DNA of 64,000 nucleotides from Anseranas semipalmata. Its lineage: Eukaryota > Chordata > Aves > Anseriformes > Anseranatidae. How positions within the stretch are numbered: position 1 is the stretch's first letter; each line of letters begins with the position of its first letter. The notes under the pieces were generated by a model. The model was given only the letters and a program-made list of their open reading frames with translations. It was not told the DNA's origin and ran no database searches. The stretch is taken from positions 398,518 through 462,517 of the forward strand of contig VXAA01000089.1 of assembly GCA_013399115.1 (NCBI GenBank), in the 5' to 3' direction. Both the position numbers and the translations under genes were made by a program. Positions 41,501 through 52,184 of this stretch are shown here, piece after piece.

Positions 41501-44500
41501 GTTTGGTGGGCACCTGGCAGCCAGACAAGATTAACCAAACATATGGAAAAAAGCACAAAAAATGAGATTGTGACAACTGCAGAAGGCTTTCCCTGACAAG
41601 CTTCTTTCTTTTGAATGTTCCTGCTGGGAATCCAGATGATCTCCAAAGATTTGGAAGAAGTCCCAGAAGATTATTTTATTTCAGCAAGAGCCTTCCAAAT
41701 CCCCCAACTGCTTGTATATTCTATGAAAAGTAAAGGAACTATTTTGCAGCTCCAGTTCTCAGCCTATCATCCCCTGGAAACCTGTATTTCCCACCATTCA
41801 GGACTTCTCTCAGCTTAGCCTTGCCCTTTTCGTTTCTCCCCTAGAACACTGCACAGAGTGAGCCACACACTCTCAAAAATCAGGCATCCTCCTGTGTTTC
41901 CTTTTGTCCCACAGAGTTACAGTCAAATTCCTTGGTAGCATGACAATGGATATTTTCCTTTCCAAAGGTGAAAATTACATACAGCCAATTATAGCAATTA
42001 AGTCAGTTTAAGCCAGTACTTAAAGAAAACTATTCTGTGGAGTCTAGAGAGAACCATACGAATAGACTCCATAAACTTTAAACAACTCAGCAGTATACAG
42101 CTACTGTGAATAATTTGATTAACAAGAGGTTAAATATGTTCTCTTCCTCCTCACTCATTTAAAGATACCTTCTATTTAACACTCTCACAGTCTATTTAAT
42201 GTTATGTCAACCACGATTCCAAAAGTCAGATTACAGAAACTTGGAAGAGGCTGCCACAAAGTACACAAACGAAACAGGAACAGCTGTATGAAGGAGGAAA
42301 GCACTAATGTGACGCATGCTGTATTTTCTAGAATTATATTAATCCCATAGCAGAACTCAACTGACTTGCTATAGAAAATTAACTTTGTTTCACATTAAAA
42401 AAAAAAATTAAACAGCAGCTCTGAATCAGTTAATGCCAGGATGTATCTTAGCATGAGAATGGAAGTATCTACATGTCATTACCTTTCTCAACATAAAATG
42501 TTAACCAAATATCTGGTTATGAATGAAACATTGATATTCAAATTAGCTAACAACTGCATACAATTACAGACTTTTTATTTCCCTTTCTGCATAGATTAAC
42601 ATTTAAGAAACTATACTTGGTGAGTCAGAAGGATTGAGTCAAAGTCATCACAAAAGCAAACAAACAAAACCCTACTTTGTGGTGAAAAAACTGTAAGCAC
42701 ACCTTTATTACTCAACTGGGTACAAGACATCATTGTCAGAGATATAATCTTACTCTACATTACACAGTCAAAGCTAAGGAGACATTGAGATAGCTGCAAA
42801 ATCACCACCAGTAGGTCTCCTATTCCTTAATGACCCAGTACTACAACTGCATGTACCAGAAACATAGTGTCCTTACAGCCGTGTTCCTTCCCCTCCAGAA
42901 CAAAGATGGCTTTGCAGCTGAGATTCGTGCACCTATGCATTGAAATGCCTCAAAAGAAATAGAAAATTTGGCTGTGTAAGAACATCAGTATAAAAACAGA
43001 GAACTGTTGTTTTCCAGACTTGGTCTAGCTTACCTATAGGTCTACTTTACCTGCTAGGTCTAGCTTTTTGCCTCTAAGAAGCCATGCCCAGATTAAGCTA
43101 TTAGTCTATCTATGCTTTCATTTATAATTCGAAACTGCACAGCTCCTTTCTCCCCTTATATCTACAATCATTGGATTTTCAAATTATCAAACTGACAAAC
43201 ATCAAACAAAACAGCGGAGGAACATCTGGCAACCGGAAAAGAAGAGTCTGCTCTTTTCTTCAGCTTGTCGCCATATGTCTGTCTTCCCCATAATGGAGTA
43301 AGATGCAGTACTATTGCACTACCACTGCAGTGCAATACTAGTAAAATACAATTAATGAAAGATGTCAAAAATTTCGCTTAAAATCCCTTCATCCTTCCTG
43401 GTAAACACCATTCTTGTCAAATCTACCTCTCTTTCTGGCAATAGCTTCCCCTCCGAATTTGCATCTGGATCCTCCTTGATGTATTTTCTACCTTATCTAC
43501 CCATACCTTTAAAAATTCAGTAATTTTAAAAAGAAGTGTGTTCTTACCAGAGTCACTGACAAATTCATAACCCTTCCAAACTGATCGACATAGTAGACAT
43601 TATCCTGGTACCAGGAGTCAAGGTGAAGATAATTATACATGCCAAAAGCACGCATGTGGTCAAGGGTATATTGATCATCACGAAGTTTCACTTCTGCTAC
43701 AGCTGGAAAAAAAAAAGAAAAACTTATTTTAACAATATTTTTAAATTTATAATTTAATAGTTTACAGTTCATATTAATAATTTTAAAATAATTCTTCTAT
43801 CCTTAGCCCATAAGCCTGGTTTATTTGAAGAAAAATACAGTATGTACACATAGTTTAAAATTTCACCATAAATTTGGAAAGCAGGTTGTCCATGCTGAAG
43901 GTCATCGTAGTCATTTACCGTGATAACGTACCAACTATTACCATTTATAGTGGCCTGTACTGCCGCTTCCAACATGCGTTGAGATCTCTCCAATTTGTCA
44001 ACAACCCTCACAAAAAGGAAATGCACAAGCAACCACCATGTAAAACTCACCGATAAGTCTACTTGTGGAAAGCAAAAATCATTCTTGATAAACACGTGGT
44101 GTTACGGTAAGGGAAAATAATTCCGCTCTACAATAACTTGAAGAAAACAACGAACAAAAAAAATATCCCATCTAACTATGTGGATTTCATAACCTTGAAT
44201 TCTGAACCAAGCTATCAACAACTGCAAAGGAAAAGATTAAACCAGTACAAAGCAGAATTAGTACATGGTCATTATTGAAAAAATATGTTCCTAGCACTTC
44301 CACTGAAGTTGAAGAAATCTTCAGAAATCTCCAGAATACCATCAAAATTATGGTGTAAGTTTTCTCCGTCTGAAGGAGGCTGCAAAGAATGGCTGTTCAT
44401 TAATAACGGCACCTTCTTCAGGACAGGAAGCGTGCTACTTAAAATCATCCACCTGAGCAAAGTACTTCCAAATAGTACTTCCAAAAGTACTTCCAAAACC

Positions 44501-47500
44501 TCTCCTCAGCTACCAGTAATGTCAGCTGGAATTATCTTCATAAGACTAACCCAGTTATTCAGACTAGCTGCAGCTCCTTCCTCCTATTCCACATCTATAC
44601 AGAGATTGAGCAGCTGTAGTCCCAAGTGCAGAAAATCTTCAAGTTCTAGCACAGACATTAGCAAAGGTCTAGCCTATCCTTCCAAAATAGTCTCAGACTG
44701 GAACTACTCAGTCGGCAGCACAGTAATCCCAGGATCCTTAGTTTCCCTGCAGGAAGTTTATCTCGCACTTCATATAACAAGAAAAGCCCTTTAGAAAGTT
44801 ATGACAAGTAAACTCTGTCAGTCCATGATGAGTAGGCTTCAAACCCACAGCATAGGAAGGGCACCTCAAGGCTACCAAAGGGACCTTCTCACCACAATAG
44901 TTATTCTAGTTGCTACATTTCCAGCTTCCACTCTTTCTTCTCTTTTCTGCTCAGAAACACAGCAAAGAAATTTCCGGTATCTCACTTCCATCCTCATCAC
45001 AACAGAGACCATTCACAACTCTACCCAGCAGTCCTCATCTTCGATTTCTTACACTTTTCTTCAGCATCTATTTAAAACCTCCTGAAGAAGCAGTATGTTC
45101 TTCTACTCTGTCTGAACACTGATTACCACAAGCTGTGGTTCATTTGCCAGTGCCATCAGTGCCACTGCATTGCTGCCACAACACCATCAATCCGACAGGT
45201 ACGGTGGGCTCAGAACTGACCCCACTGGAGATGCTGGCTATGAACAGTGGCCATGGGAAACTATGCAAGATATACTGCCTGATTAACAAAAACAATCCAG
45301 TTTCAGTATATAAAATGATGGTATAATTAGTCTCCTAATCACCATTGATACTTGCAAACCAACAGCATTAATTCCACTCAGCTCAAATTATTTTCCATAT
45401 TCACCACATTGGAGGGATTTCAGCACCTCTGCAATTCATAGATGACTGTTCCCCAAACCGTGGCCCCCCAGAAAAGCTAGAATATCAAAAAAGGAGTGAG
45501 AAGAAAATACACCTGTCATAATGGGAAAGATGTTACCCATTCCAATTTCTACTTTAACTAATTAGAATATTTCACAGTAAATTACACTGCAAAAGAAATT
45601 AAAACGCTGTGTTGTGAAAATGTGTTTTAAAGCTGTTTGGACAATCAAGCTTTATCACGGAGATATTTTTCCCAACACGATGAGAGGTGATGTGAATATT
45701 CTGTAAACAATTAAAGACAAAAACAAATATAACCCAAGACAGTTATTTTCAGTGAAACCACGTATGTATCATCTCCTTTCTGCAGAGATGCATTCACTGA
45801 TCTTCCAAGATTACGATTCACATGCTGAAGCATGTAAAGTGTTTTCAACACAGAAAAGCTAAAATTGGCTTATTTTGTAAAGCTTTCTTTCCCCTCTTCT
45901 CCCTTCTACCCCCTGGGCACATTGCTACTGGCAGAATTTTAACTAAAATATATACAAAGATTGAAAACAGTCCAAACTAGAAGCTTCCTAAACAAATGTA
46001 TAACTTTCAATAATTTTTTTTTGGAACAATATACCGTTGATTAGCTGATTATAAGGTTATAAGCTTTATAAAAGTTGAAAGAACATGAATAGATCCCCTG
46101 TCCTTGAGTTTTCCAGCTTGTAGTTGTGACGAGCCCTGAATACAGGGGTCAGTTAAAGGAGATCCACATCCCTCAAGATGCATTATGCAATTAATTCTTC
46201 ATAAACAGGAGTCAGAAACTATACAAGATGTGATTTTAAACCAGGAAATCAAACAAATGTGTACTGTACTGTCATGTAACACATCATATATGGTTATCAA
46301 CTGCTTACAGAATGTATCTTGTATATACATCTCTCTGCCAAGAACTAGAGAAACCATTCTGCCCTCAATTAATTGAAACTCTTTCTGTGATCAAGTGAAA
46401 TCTGTGCACAAATGCCATCTGCTATCACATACCATGTGCTCAGATAGTTTATAGGAGATTTTATACTATGATGAAGTTACAGTCCTTCCTTTCTACAGCC
46501 TTCCAGGTTCAAGGTTTCTTGATGGTGCTTGGAAAAAATGAGGAGAAAGCCAATAGAGCTGAGCACAAAAATAAAGGACAAAATGAAGAAACTAAGAATT
46601 TAAAAAAATCAATCAGGCAAAATAGAAGCTGATATAAAGGGAAAAGAAGAAATACTTCAATCAGATCATCATCTTATTCAGTCACATAGGGAAAAAAACA
46701 CTTTTTTTTTAAAAAAAAAAGGGGAACTGAATCTAGAACACAAACTAATTTAGTAGCTCCAACTTTTTGGGTTCAATTAACAAGCAGCAGTTTATGACAG
46801 CTATTCCAACAGAATGAGACACAGGCTCATTCAAGTTTCTGATAAACAAATCTGCACCAAGAACATTGATTCATACTGTCAAACCAGTAAAGAGAGAATA
46901 TTTCCAAGTTAATTAAGCCCAGATTTTCAGTAATATCTAGTTTACTTAAAAGCAAAAGCACTAAATACAAAGCAACCCATAAGAATCAACAGGAGCAAGA
47001 TGTCCGTAACCTAACTGGATCATCTTGTAATTATTCCTTTGCACTGCAAAAAAGTCTCCTCTGAATAAAAAGCACTAACAAGGGACTTACACTTTAAACA
47101 AATACTTCAGTCTTGCACCTGTCATCAAACACTCTAAAGCAGAAATGAAAAAAAAAGTGAAGAAAACGTGTGAAATAAAAAACCCACATTGTTCATTGTC
47201 GAATCCATCACAATGACTTTAAAATACTGGAAAATATGTAAAATAATTATATCAATATATTATTTTGGGGCACAAAATGATATATGCTTCTAAGTCATTC
47301 TTTGTTTTGCAATGCCACCCAGTGGAAGCAATTTAGTATTTCATATACACTTTCTACTAGTGGAAGATATTCCATTAATTTATTTTCTAGTATCCGTGGT
47401 CGGCATGCAGAGATCCTTCTAACCCAGCAGCAGTTATTCTTCTTTTAACATTAACAAATGTGTTTTTATAGGTAATGGCAGCATCATCGTGTTGCTGTTG

Positions 47501-50500
47501 AGTAGAAATACAAGGCTTGCTTAGTCTACTGTAGTAAATGTTAACAGTCTGAATACAAAAGTTTACTGTTTAACAAGCACATAGCTCGCTGAAAACAGGC
47601 GTGCTGTCATTACAGATACCATGCCATCAGGTATTTTTGTCAGATCAAACCGCTTACACAGGTGTGAAACGTACATGTGCTCTACTGCACACTCAAGTGA
47701 ACATAAAAACTGAAGAATTCCCAAAAAGTAGCAAGGCATGCGTGAAAGTATCACTATAGCACCACCTTCCTTTATAAGCTGTGCCAGTTGTAAGAACCGC
47801 CTTCACTAACAATAGTTATACGGCAGAACTCACCTCTACATTAGCTTTTTCCTTCTCAACAAATTAAAGTACAACAGAAGAACACCTACAGGTCCCTGAG
47901 ATCTAAACCTAGATTATGACCTACAGCCTAACAGCCTGGAAAAGCCATGCTTCCCACTTTCTTAATATTTCCCAAACATTACTTTAAAGATGGTTTTTCT
48001 ACATATAATTTTTCAGTTTTCTAGTATACCACAAATGGAAATCTCTGTAAAAGTTTGAAACACATCGGTGTCCTTGGCTCCATAAGAAGACACAAATGCA
48101 TTTTTCCTTGTAGCATTACTAATGGGCAGGTACTTTTCACCAAAATACAGTGACTGGTGAACCACTTTTCACCGAAGTACAGAACTTCTAGTCTAAACAG
48201 ACTGCAAGCAGGGCAGTCACTTATTAACACCATTTTCAAGAGCGATTTAAAAAAAATGAATGTATGTGATCAAAGGAATGTACTCTTTGCATATTCTCCT
48301 GCCTTGCAACAGGAGCTCCACGTTAGAGCCAACACTTGTTACACCTTTCAGATGTTGTTATACTCAAAGCTAAAGCTTGCACTATGTCATGTGTGTAATG
48401 GGTCTTCCAAATAGACAATGGAGGGCATGAGGGATGCCCACATTTGAATTCCAAACCTCTGGAGAAAAAAGGAATTGGGTTACATCTGACCAGTGGAAGT
48501 CAAGAGCAAGGTTCTCATGCTAAATTCCTTTAAAACTATCATGCATCTTAGGCATGCTCCTTGTTGGAGATGAGGATTTGTCCCAGAATCACTGTTTTGG
48601 GCTCCACTGAGATCAGGTCAGGGAAGAAGCGTGACAGGAAATGAGGCTCTCTCTCCTCCCTCCCACAGGTTCAGTGATCTTCAAAAGAAGGCCATTACAA
48701 AACTCAATGCAAAGGAAGCATCTGAATATAAGTTATGGACATAAACTACGGAAAATAAAGAGAAAAATATACAAAATTTAGGATGAAGAGTTGGGCATTC
48801 AAGGCATAAAACTGCGTGACTCGTTACTAGTTGAAACACACTACCAGGATGAGAGATGAGAAAAGAGAAATGACTGTGAAAGTTTAGATGAGCTAGGCCA
48901 GAATGGGTAGCCACTAAGGCGGAAACAGAATAAGAACACACTAATCACAGTATTTAAAAGGGAACATATAATAATATAATTTCACCATGCTTCTCCACTG
49001 TTAGCATATATTTAAGAAATTCACTGTGAAATTGCCCTCTCCCATCAGATCCAATAAATAAATAAACAGGAGTTTTAAATTGCTTTCTGCTTCAGCTGCA
49101 CATCTAACCAACAAATTCATGGCAGCCACGGTTTGACAGTATTCAGTCCTCATTTGCCTGCAGCTAAGTTTTACATGATGGTCAGAAAATGAAGCTTGCT
49201 AGAGTCCACATGAGCATGACAACCACTATAAGCTGTCTGGCAATACCACACACTGCTATCCACCTGCTCCAATAGTAGAAGTCTGCATCGATTCCATGTA
49301 TCATTTTTTTTCTCATCTGATTTTAAAGGTAGCAGTGAAATTCATAAAAATGGATAAATTTAAAAAACATAGATGAAAAATTAGCAAAGAAGATAATGCT
49401 TAATACTCAAGTTTGTCTTGACTGCATACATACTTCAACTACAGCAGAGGTAACTCAGTTCTGCTTAAGAACAAGTACCTATTTATTGTCACGTATTCCA
49501 AGTACTCCAGAACCTACATGTTCATCTTACTGCCATGAAATTTGGGATGCCACACAGGCAGAACTCCAAATCCCTGGGCAGCTTGCCATTTGAGACAAGC
49601 ACTCCTGAAGTAGTTTCCTGGAAAACAAACACAAAATTCAGCATCCACTCTCCATTAATCTTCCAGATTCTGCCACCACATCTTAGCACACAATTGTAAA
49701 TAAAATCATAAATTAGTCATGCTGACAGCGTTCTTAATTATTTGATGTTTTCTTCAGCTATTATCTTTTATTCACTCCCACTTTGAAGAAATAAAATCCA
49801 ACTCCCTAGCCCTCTCACACAACATTAATTTGTTCTTCTGTGCAGTGATTCGAAAAAGCCATGGCCTACAGGCCATCCATGTTCTCTAAAACTCAACCCA
49901 TTATTTCTGCCCAACACGTAAACCCAGGTATGGAAGGATGCCCTCAGCCTAACACAGATGTAGACCACAGATACCAGGAAATACAAAGTTCAGGTACACA
50001 ACATCTCTGTATTGTAAGGAAACTACTCTGAAGTAAGCAGAAGAAAAGCAGCAGGGAGAGGGAGCCAGCTGTGTGGCCCAAGGACAGGCTGAAATAAGGA
50101 CAAACAAAACATCTAGAAGACAGATATAAGGCCTGATCTGGTTTATATTTCAGATTACTAATTAAAGGGAAAAAAAAATGGTTTTCTACTCTCCAGTGGA
50201 CTGATATCCGTATACACACACACCAGAATGTAGTATTAATGATTAACGACAGCAATTTAGTATTAATGATTTAGTAGGATATTATAATAGCCAGTTAAGT
50301 TGGACTGAAAACGAGTCACGTTCTTTGTGCTGTGGGAAGTGGATAAAGAAAAGAACCCAGGCACATACCAATCTTCTATCACTCAGCTTATTGCAACTGT
50401 TATGGAAAATATCTCAATGGACTAGATCCGTTAGTAACTCCCATCATCCAGGTATTCTAATGAAAATCTGTAATCCTCCTCTGTTTAGAACAGGTACAGA

Positions 50501-51772
50501 GCAGTACACTTATCTGAGAACCACACAGCTTGCTTGACCTTTTTATAGACAGAACATCAAATTAAGGATATTGCATAATAATTAACGTGGACAACTTAAT
50601 TCCTACATAAAACACCTCAATTGTTCAAAAAGAATGTTCACATTTTAGCAAGATAGTCCAAAAATATCTTATAAACCAGATTTGCAAGACTTACATCCCA
50701 AAACCAGGAAGCAAAACTAAGAAGCTGTACTTACGCTACAGGAGTTGTTGCTATCTTTGACACAGCTGTAATGTGCTCCTAACACTCATACGCCCTCTTA
50801 CATTTGGATTGTGTTTTACAAGGCAATGCCTACATCTTACATTGAAGTCTTACAGTGGAAATGGTAAACTACGTAACAAAAATGTTACCCTTATTAAATT
50901 TTCCAGTCCTTCACAAGTATACATATAGCACCACCTAACTTTCATGCACTCTTTCTTCGATATGCAACTCACATACAACACACCTTTCTGCCCAGCTATT
51001 AATATAACGTACTCAACACAAACCTAAAAGCAATTCATAATGGATAACTCAGAGATAACTCAGGTATATTGTCCAGTATGTATACAGACAGAGATCAGCC
51101 TGCCCAAAGCGTATATTACTGTCTGGTCTTATGAAAAAAAGCAGCTACTTCATCCACCTTACAACAGACCTAAATTTCACAAATCCATAAAGCTAGAATG
51201 CTGAGATTTCAGGGGGCATGGATATGGATGTAGGCGCACACCCCATACGACTTTAATGTTCTTCTCAGTGAACTGAGAACTCAGTGAATTAATCCATTAA
51301 CACACCTGCACCTCAAGTGCTGATATCGCTTAGCAGAAAGAACAGAGCATGGAGCGAACAGCCTGAACGTCCACCTCTGAGCTATGTGCTAAGGAAAAAA
51401 ATGACAGACTTACTAGAGATTGTGTAGGATACTAACTTCACATTTATTTCGCTAATTCGCGTGCACTCGTTTCAAACACTGTCACTTCGAGCCACCTCAG
51501 CTGATCACCTGGCCCTACCACGTGTGCACAAGCCCAGGCCAAATTTAGCACGTTTACAAACACTTTACACGGCGCCCCAGGCCGCCAGCACGGCACAGGC
51601 GCCCAGGCCCGGTGAGGCGCCCGGGCTCCCCCCGGCTCACCGACGCCGAGGCCCGGCCGCAGAGCACGGCCCCCGCCGCCATCCCAGGGGCCGGCGNCAG
51701 CTTGTAGCCCTCGAACCTGGGGTCCAGGAGCAGGCGCTTGGCCCGCAGGGAGCAGCGAGCGGCGCCCTCCAT
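20274..51772 (-). CDS. NUDCD1: NUDCD1 (NudC domain-containing 1 / CML66), ten coding exons
   Basis: Joining the ten minus-strand exons listed separately gives a protein of about 586 residues if exon 1 has its usual length; human NUDCD1 has 583. What is seen: the N-terminal block [17 protein letters not shown] (here [14 protein letters not shown]), the block [20 protein letters not shown], the CS-domain core beginning [10 protein letters not shown] in exon 6, and the C-terminus ending [10 protein letters not shown]. Every intron from 2 to 9 is GT-AG, and phases agree throughout (1,0,0,1,1,2,0,0,1 for introns 1 to 9). The family is a NudC-type CS (p23-like) domain, about residues 275-350, inserted between flanking regions predicted to be beta-rich. 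NudC proteins act as HSP90-linked co-chaperones, and human NUDCD1 has been reported to bind the helicase DHX15. No disabling change is seen. The end of exon 1 is unreadable. The gene is divergent from ENY2. Identity is secure; the exact exon 1 boundary is not. Confidence 0.96.
22097..22256 (-). CDS. NUDCD1: NUDCD1 exon 9
   Basis: 160 bases, phase 0 to phase 1. Acceptor TTTCAG|ATT, donor TTAG|GTAGGA. It encodes [37 protein letters not shown] and [11 protein letters not shown]. Confidence 0.96.
23903..23958. repeat. (AC)n/(GTAT)n simple repeat
   Basis: TACACACACACACACACGTA followed by about six GTAT units. It lies in NUDCD1 intron 8, about 215 bases after the exon 8 donor in transcript sense. 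Confidence 0.95.
24174..24299 (-). CDS. NUDCD1: NUDCD1 exon 8
   Basis: 126 bases, exactly 42 codons, phase 0 to phase 0, so skipping it would keep the reading frame. Acceptor TTTCAG|AAT, donor GTA|GTAAGT. It encodes [20 protein letters not shown] through LQVTHV. Simple repeats lie on both sides, at 23903-23958 and 24340-24426. Confidence 0.96.
24340..24426. repeat. Mixed (TA/CA)n simple repeat
   Basis: Alternating purine-pyrimidine sequence made of TATGTA, TACATA and CACACA blocks. On the NUDCD1 transcript it reads UG- and UA-rich. Its near edge is about 40 bases upstream of the exon 8 acceptor. Confidence 0.95.
25386..25530 (-). CDS. NUDCD1: NUDCD1 exon 7
   Basis: 145 bases, phase 2 to phase 0. 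Acceptor TTTTAG|C, donor ATG|GTAAGA. It encodes [20 protein letters not shown] through MHLTSDVM, the end of the CS domain and the following linker. Confidence 0.95.
25531..28826 (-). other. NUDCD1: NUDCD1 intron 6
   Basis: 3,296 bases, AT-rich, with the 14-bp minisatellite at 27718-27872. The smaller introns 7 (24300-25385), 8 (22257-24173) and 9 (20567-22096) hold only simple repeats or nothing recognised. Confidence 0.8.
27718..27872. repeat. 14-bp minisatellite (GGGRAGAAGAAACA)n with a single-N break
   Basis: About eleven visible units in NUDCD1 intron 6. Units left of the N at 27794 read GGGGAGAAGAAACA; units right of it read GGGAAGAAGAAACA. The array is pure purine except for one C per unit. 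The N suggests units are missing from the assembly. Confidence 0.95.
28827..29034 (-). CDS. NUDCD1: NUDCD1 exon 6 (CS domain core)
   Basis: 208 bases, phase 1 to phase 2. Acceptor TTGTAG|AC, donor AAAAG|GTATTG. It encodes [20 protein letters not shown] through [16 protein letters not shown]. This is most of the CS (p23-like) beta-sandwich, with the usual tryptophans near each end (YYWQQ and CTWII). Confidence 0.97.
29706..30005 (+). mobile_element. CR1 LINE 3' fragment in NUDCD1 intron 5
   Basis: Starts ACAGAGGAGGGCCACAAAGC, carries the degraded text [20 protein letters not shown] (the CR1 [10 protein letters not shown] region), and ends CCTTCCAACTGAACTATTCT. It lies on the opposite strand to the host gene. 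A part of the middle is deleted compared with longer copies. Confidence 0.92.
31439..31624 (-). CDS. NUDCD1: NUDCD1 exon 5
   Basis: 186 bases, phase 1 to phase 1. Acceptor TATAG|GT, donor AAAG|GTAAAA. It encodes [37 protein letters not shown], and an acidic and lysine-rich linker ([11 protein letters not shown]) before the CS domain. It has no in-frame Met-to-stop frame of its own and was found by protein similarity and splice-phase matching. Confidence 0.94.
32309..32580 (-). mobile_element. CR1 LINE 3' fragment in NUDCD1 intron 4
   Basis: Read on plus it starts TCACAGATTCACAGAATTGT, continues GGTTGGAAGGGACCTCCAGA, and extends to the CCTTGTCCTGTCCCCACAGA block. It has the 'CCTCCAGAGATCATC' 3' end, a different CR1 subfamily from the copies at 1129 and 56771. 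Same strand as the host gene. Confidence 0.93.
33319..33502 (-). CDS. NUDCD1: NUDCD1 exon 4
   Basis: 184 bases, phase 0 to phase 1. Acceptor TTCTAG|ATT, donor GAGG|GTAAGT. It encodes [19 protein letters not shown] through [15 protein letters not shown]1 fragment lies about 200 bases upstream of its acceptor in transcript sense. Confidence 0.95.
33700..34543 (-). mobile_element. CR1 LINE, longer 5'-truncated copy in NUDCD1 intron 3
   Basis: The 3' end is at the left (GTCACAGAGTGGTTGAGGTT on plus). Rightward, the minus strand encodes the reverse transcriptase with [20 protein letters not shown] and the catalytic-box region [11 protein letters not shown] 55-base N block (34126-34180) interrupts it. 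Frames are otherwise partly open, but the copy is truncated and not competent to move. Confidence 0.95.
34126..34180. other. Assembly gap, 55 N
   Basis: Inside the CR1 copy of NUDCD1 intron 3; no exon is affected. Confidence 1.
35988..36173 (-). CDS. NUDCD1: NUDCD1 exon 3
   Basis: 186 bases, phase 0 to phase 0. Acceptor TGTAG|GAC, donor GAG|GTAAGT. It encodes [20 protein letters not shown] through SASEKWE. The segment [16 protein letters not shown] is typical of the family. Confidence 0.96.
36174..43547 (-). other. NUDCD1: NUDCD1 intron 2
   Basis: 7,374 bases with LTR copy 3 at 40509-41541. No exon of another gene is seen. Confidence 0.8.
40509..41541 (+). mobile_element. Solo LTR of the same family, copy 3, complete, in NUDCD1 intron 2
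   Basis: About 1,033 bases from TGTTTTGGGTGCACAGG to GATTAACCAAACA, with the GGCTGCAGGGGTGGCCTCTG block near the start and GGTTTGGTGGGCACCTGGCA near the end. It is more diverged than copies 1 and 2 and has no N, so it shows what they lack: a GC-rich interior with repeated GCAGCCCATG-type units (40825-41110). No clear target duplication remains: the left flank ends ACGGAA and the right flank starts TATGGA. It lies antisense to NUDCD1. Confidence 0.85.
43548..43702 (-). CDS. NUDCD1: NUDCD1 exon 2
   Basis: 155 bases, entered in phase 1 after a strong pyrimidine tract and CAG, and left at CTG|GTAAGA in phase 0. It encodes [17 protein letters not shown] and continues to [10 protein letters not shown], which matches the NUDCD1 N-terminal region closely. 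Confidence 0.95.
43703..51696 (-). other. NUDCD1: NUDCD1 intron 1
   Basis: About 8 kb, the largest intron. No CR1 or LTR recognised. It contains two frames worth noting, 43870-44095 (minus) and 44285-44794 (plus), neither assigned. Confidence 0.7.
51697..51697. other. Single N at the end of NUDCD1 exon 1
   Basis: A one-base N immediately after the EGYKL codons. It probably stands for more missing sequence than one base, because the next bases do not continue the protein. Confidence 0.7.
51698..51772 (-). CDS. NUDCD1: NUDCD1 exon 1, readable coding part
   Basis: The ATG at 51772-51770 starts [20 protein letters not shown] and continues to EGYKL at 51698, followed by a single N at 51697. In family members this exon continues about 14 more codons past YKL and ends in phase 1. 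The bases after the N do not encode anything similar in any frame. A GTGAGC donor follows at 51640, but the exon would then end in phase 0, which does not match exon 2. The true end of the exon is therefore probably lost in the N. The start is supported by the match to the family N-terminus. Confidence 0.88.
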
Positions 51773-51807
51773 GCCGCGGCCCCTCAGGCAGCGCGCGACA
51801 GCCGCCG

Positions 51808-51969
51808 NNNNNNNNNNNNNNNNNNNNNNNNNNNNNNNNNNNNNNNNNNNNNNNNNNNNNNNNNNNNNNNNNNNNNNNNNNNNNNNNNNNNNNNNNNNNN
51901 NNNNNNNNNNNNNNNNNNNNNNNNNNNNNNNNNNNNNNNNNNNNNNNNNNNNNNNNNNNNNNNNNNNNN
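51808..51969. other. Assembly gap, 162 N, in the shared promoter
   Basis: Falls between the NUDCD1 and ENY2 start codons in very GC-rich DNA. Confidence 1.
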
Positions 51970-52116
51970 AGCACGTAATCGCGGTCCTGCCGCTGGTGAA
52001 ATGGCAGCGGGTGTGATTCGGTGCGCGTCGTTTGCTTTTGGTGCCGTTAGCGCCCCTAATCCCGGTAACAGCTCCTTCTGCTCTGCGCAGCTCCGTGCAG
52101 GGCCGAGGCCCGCAAG

Positions 52117-52184
52117 ATGAACAAAGATGCCCAGATGAGAGCGACCATTAACCAGAAGCTGATAGAAACGGGGGAGCGAGAGCG
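52117..52184 (+). CDS. ENY2: ENY2 coding exon 1
   Basis: 68 bases from the ATG, ending CGAGAGCG|GTGAGT in phase 2. It encodes [20 protein letters not shown] and RER. The upstream pyrimidine-rich stretch with CAG at 52090 suggests this is not the first transcribed exon. Confidence 0.95.

Noticed and set aside
51444..52120. Frames of up to 219 codons across the promoter
   Set aside because: They are open only because of the 162-base N block and GC-rich DNA. The real coding parts are NUDCD1 exon 1 and ENY2 exon 1.
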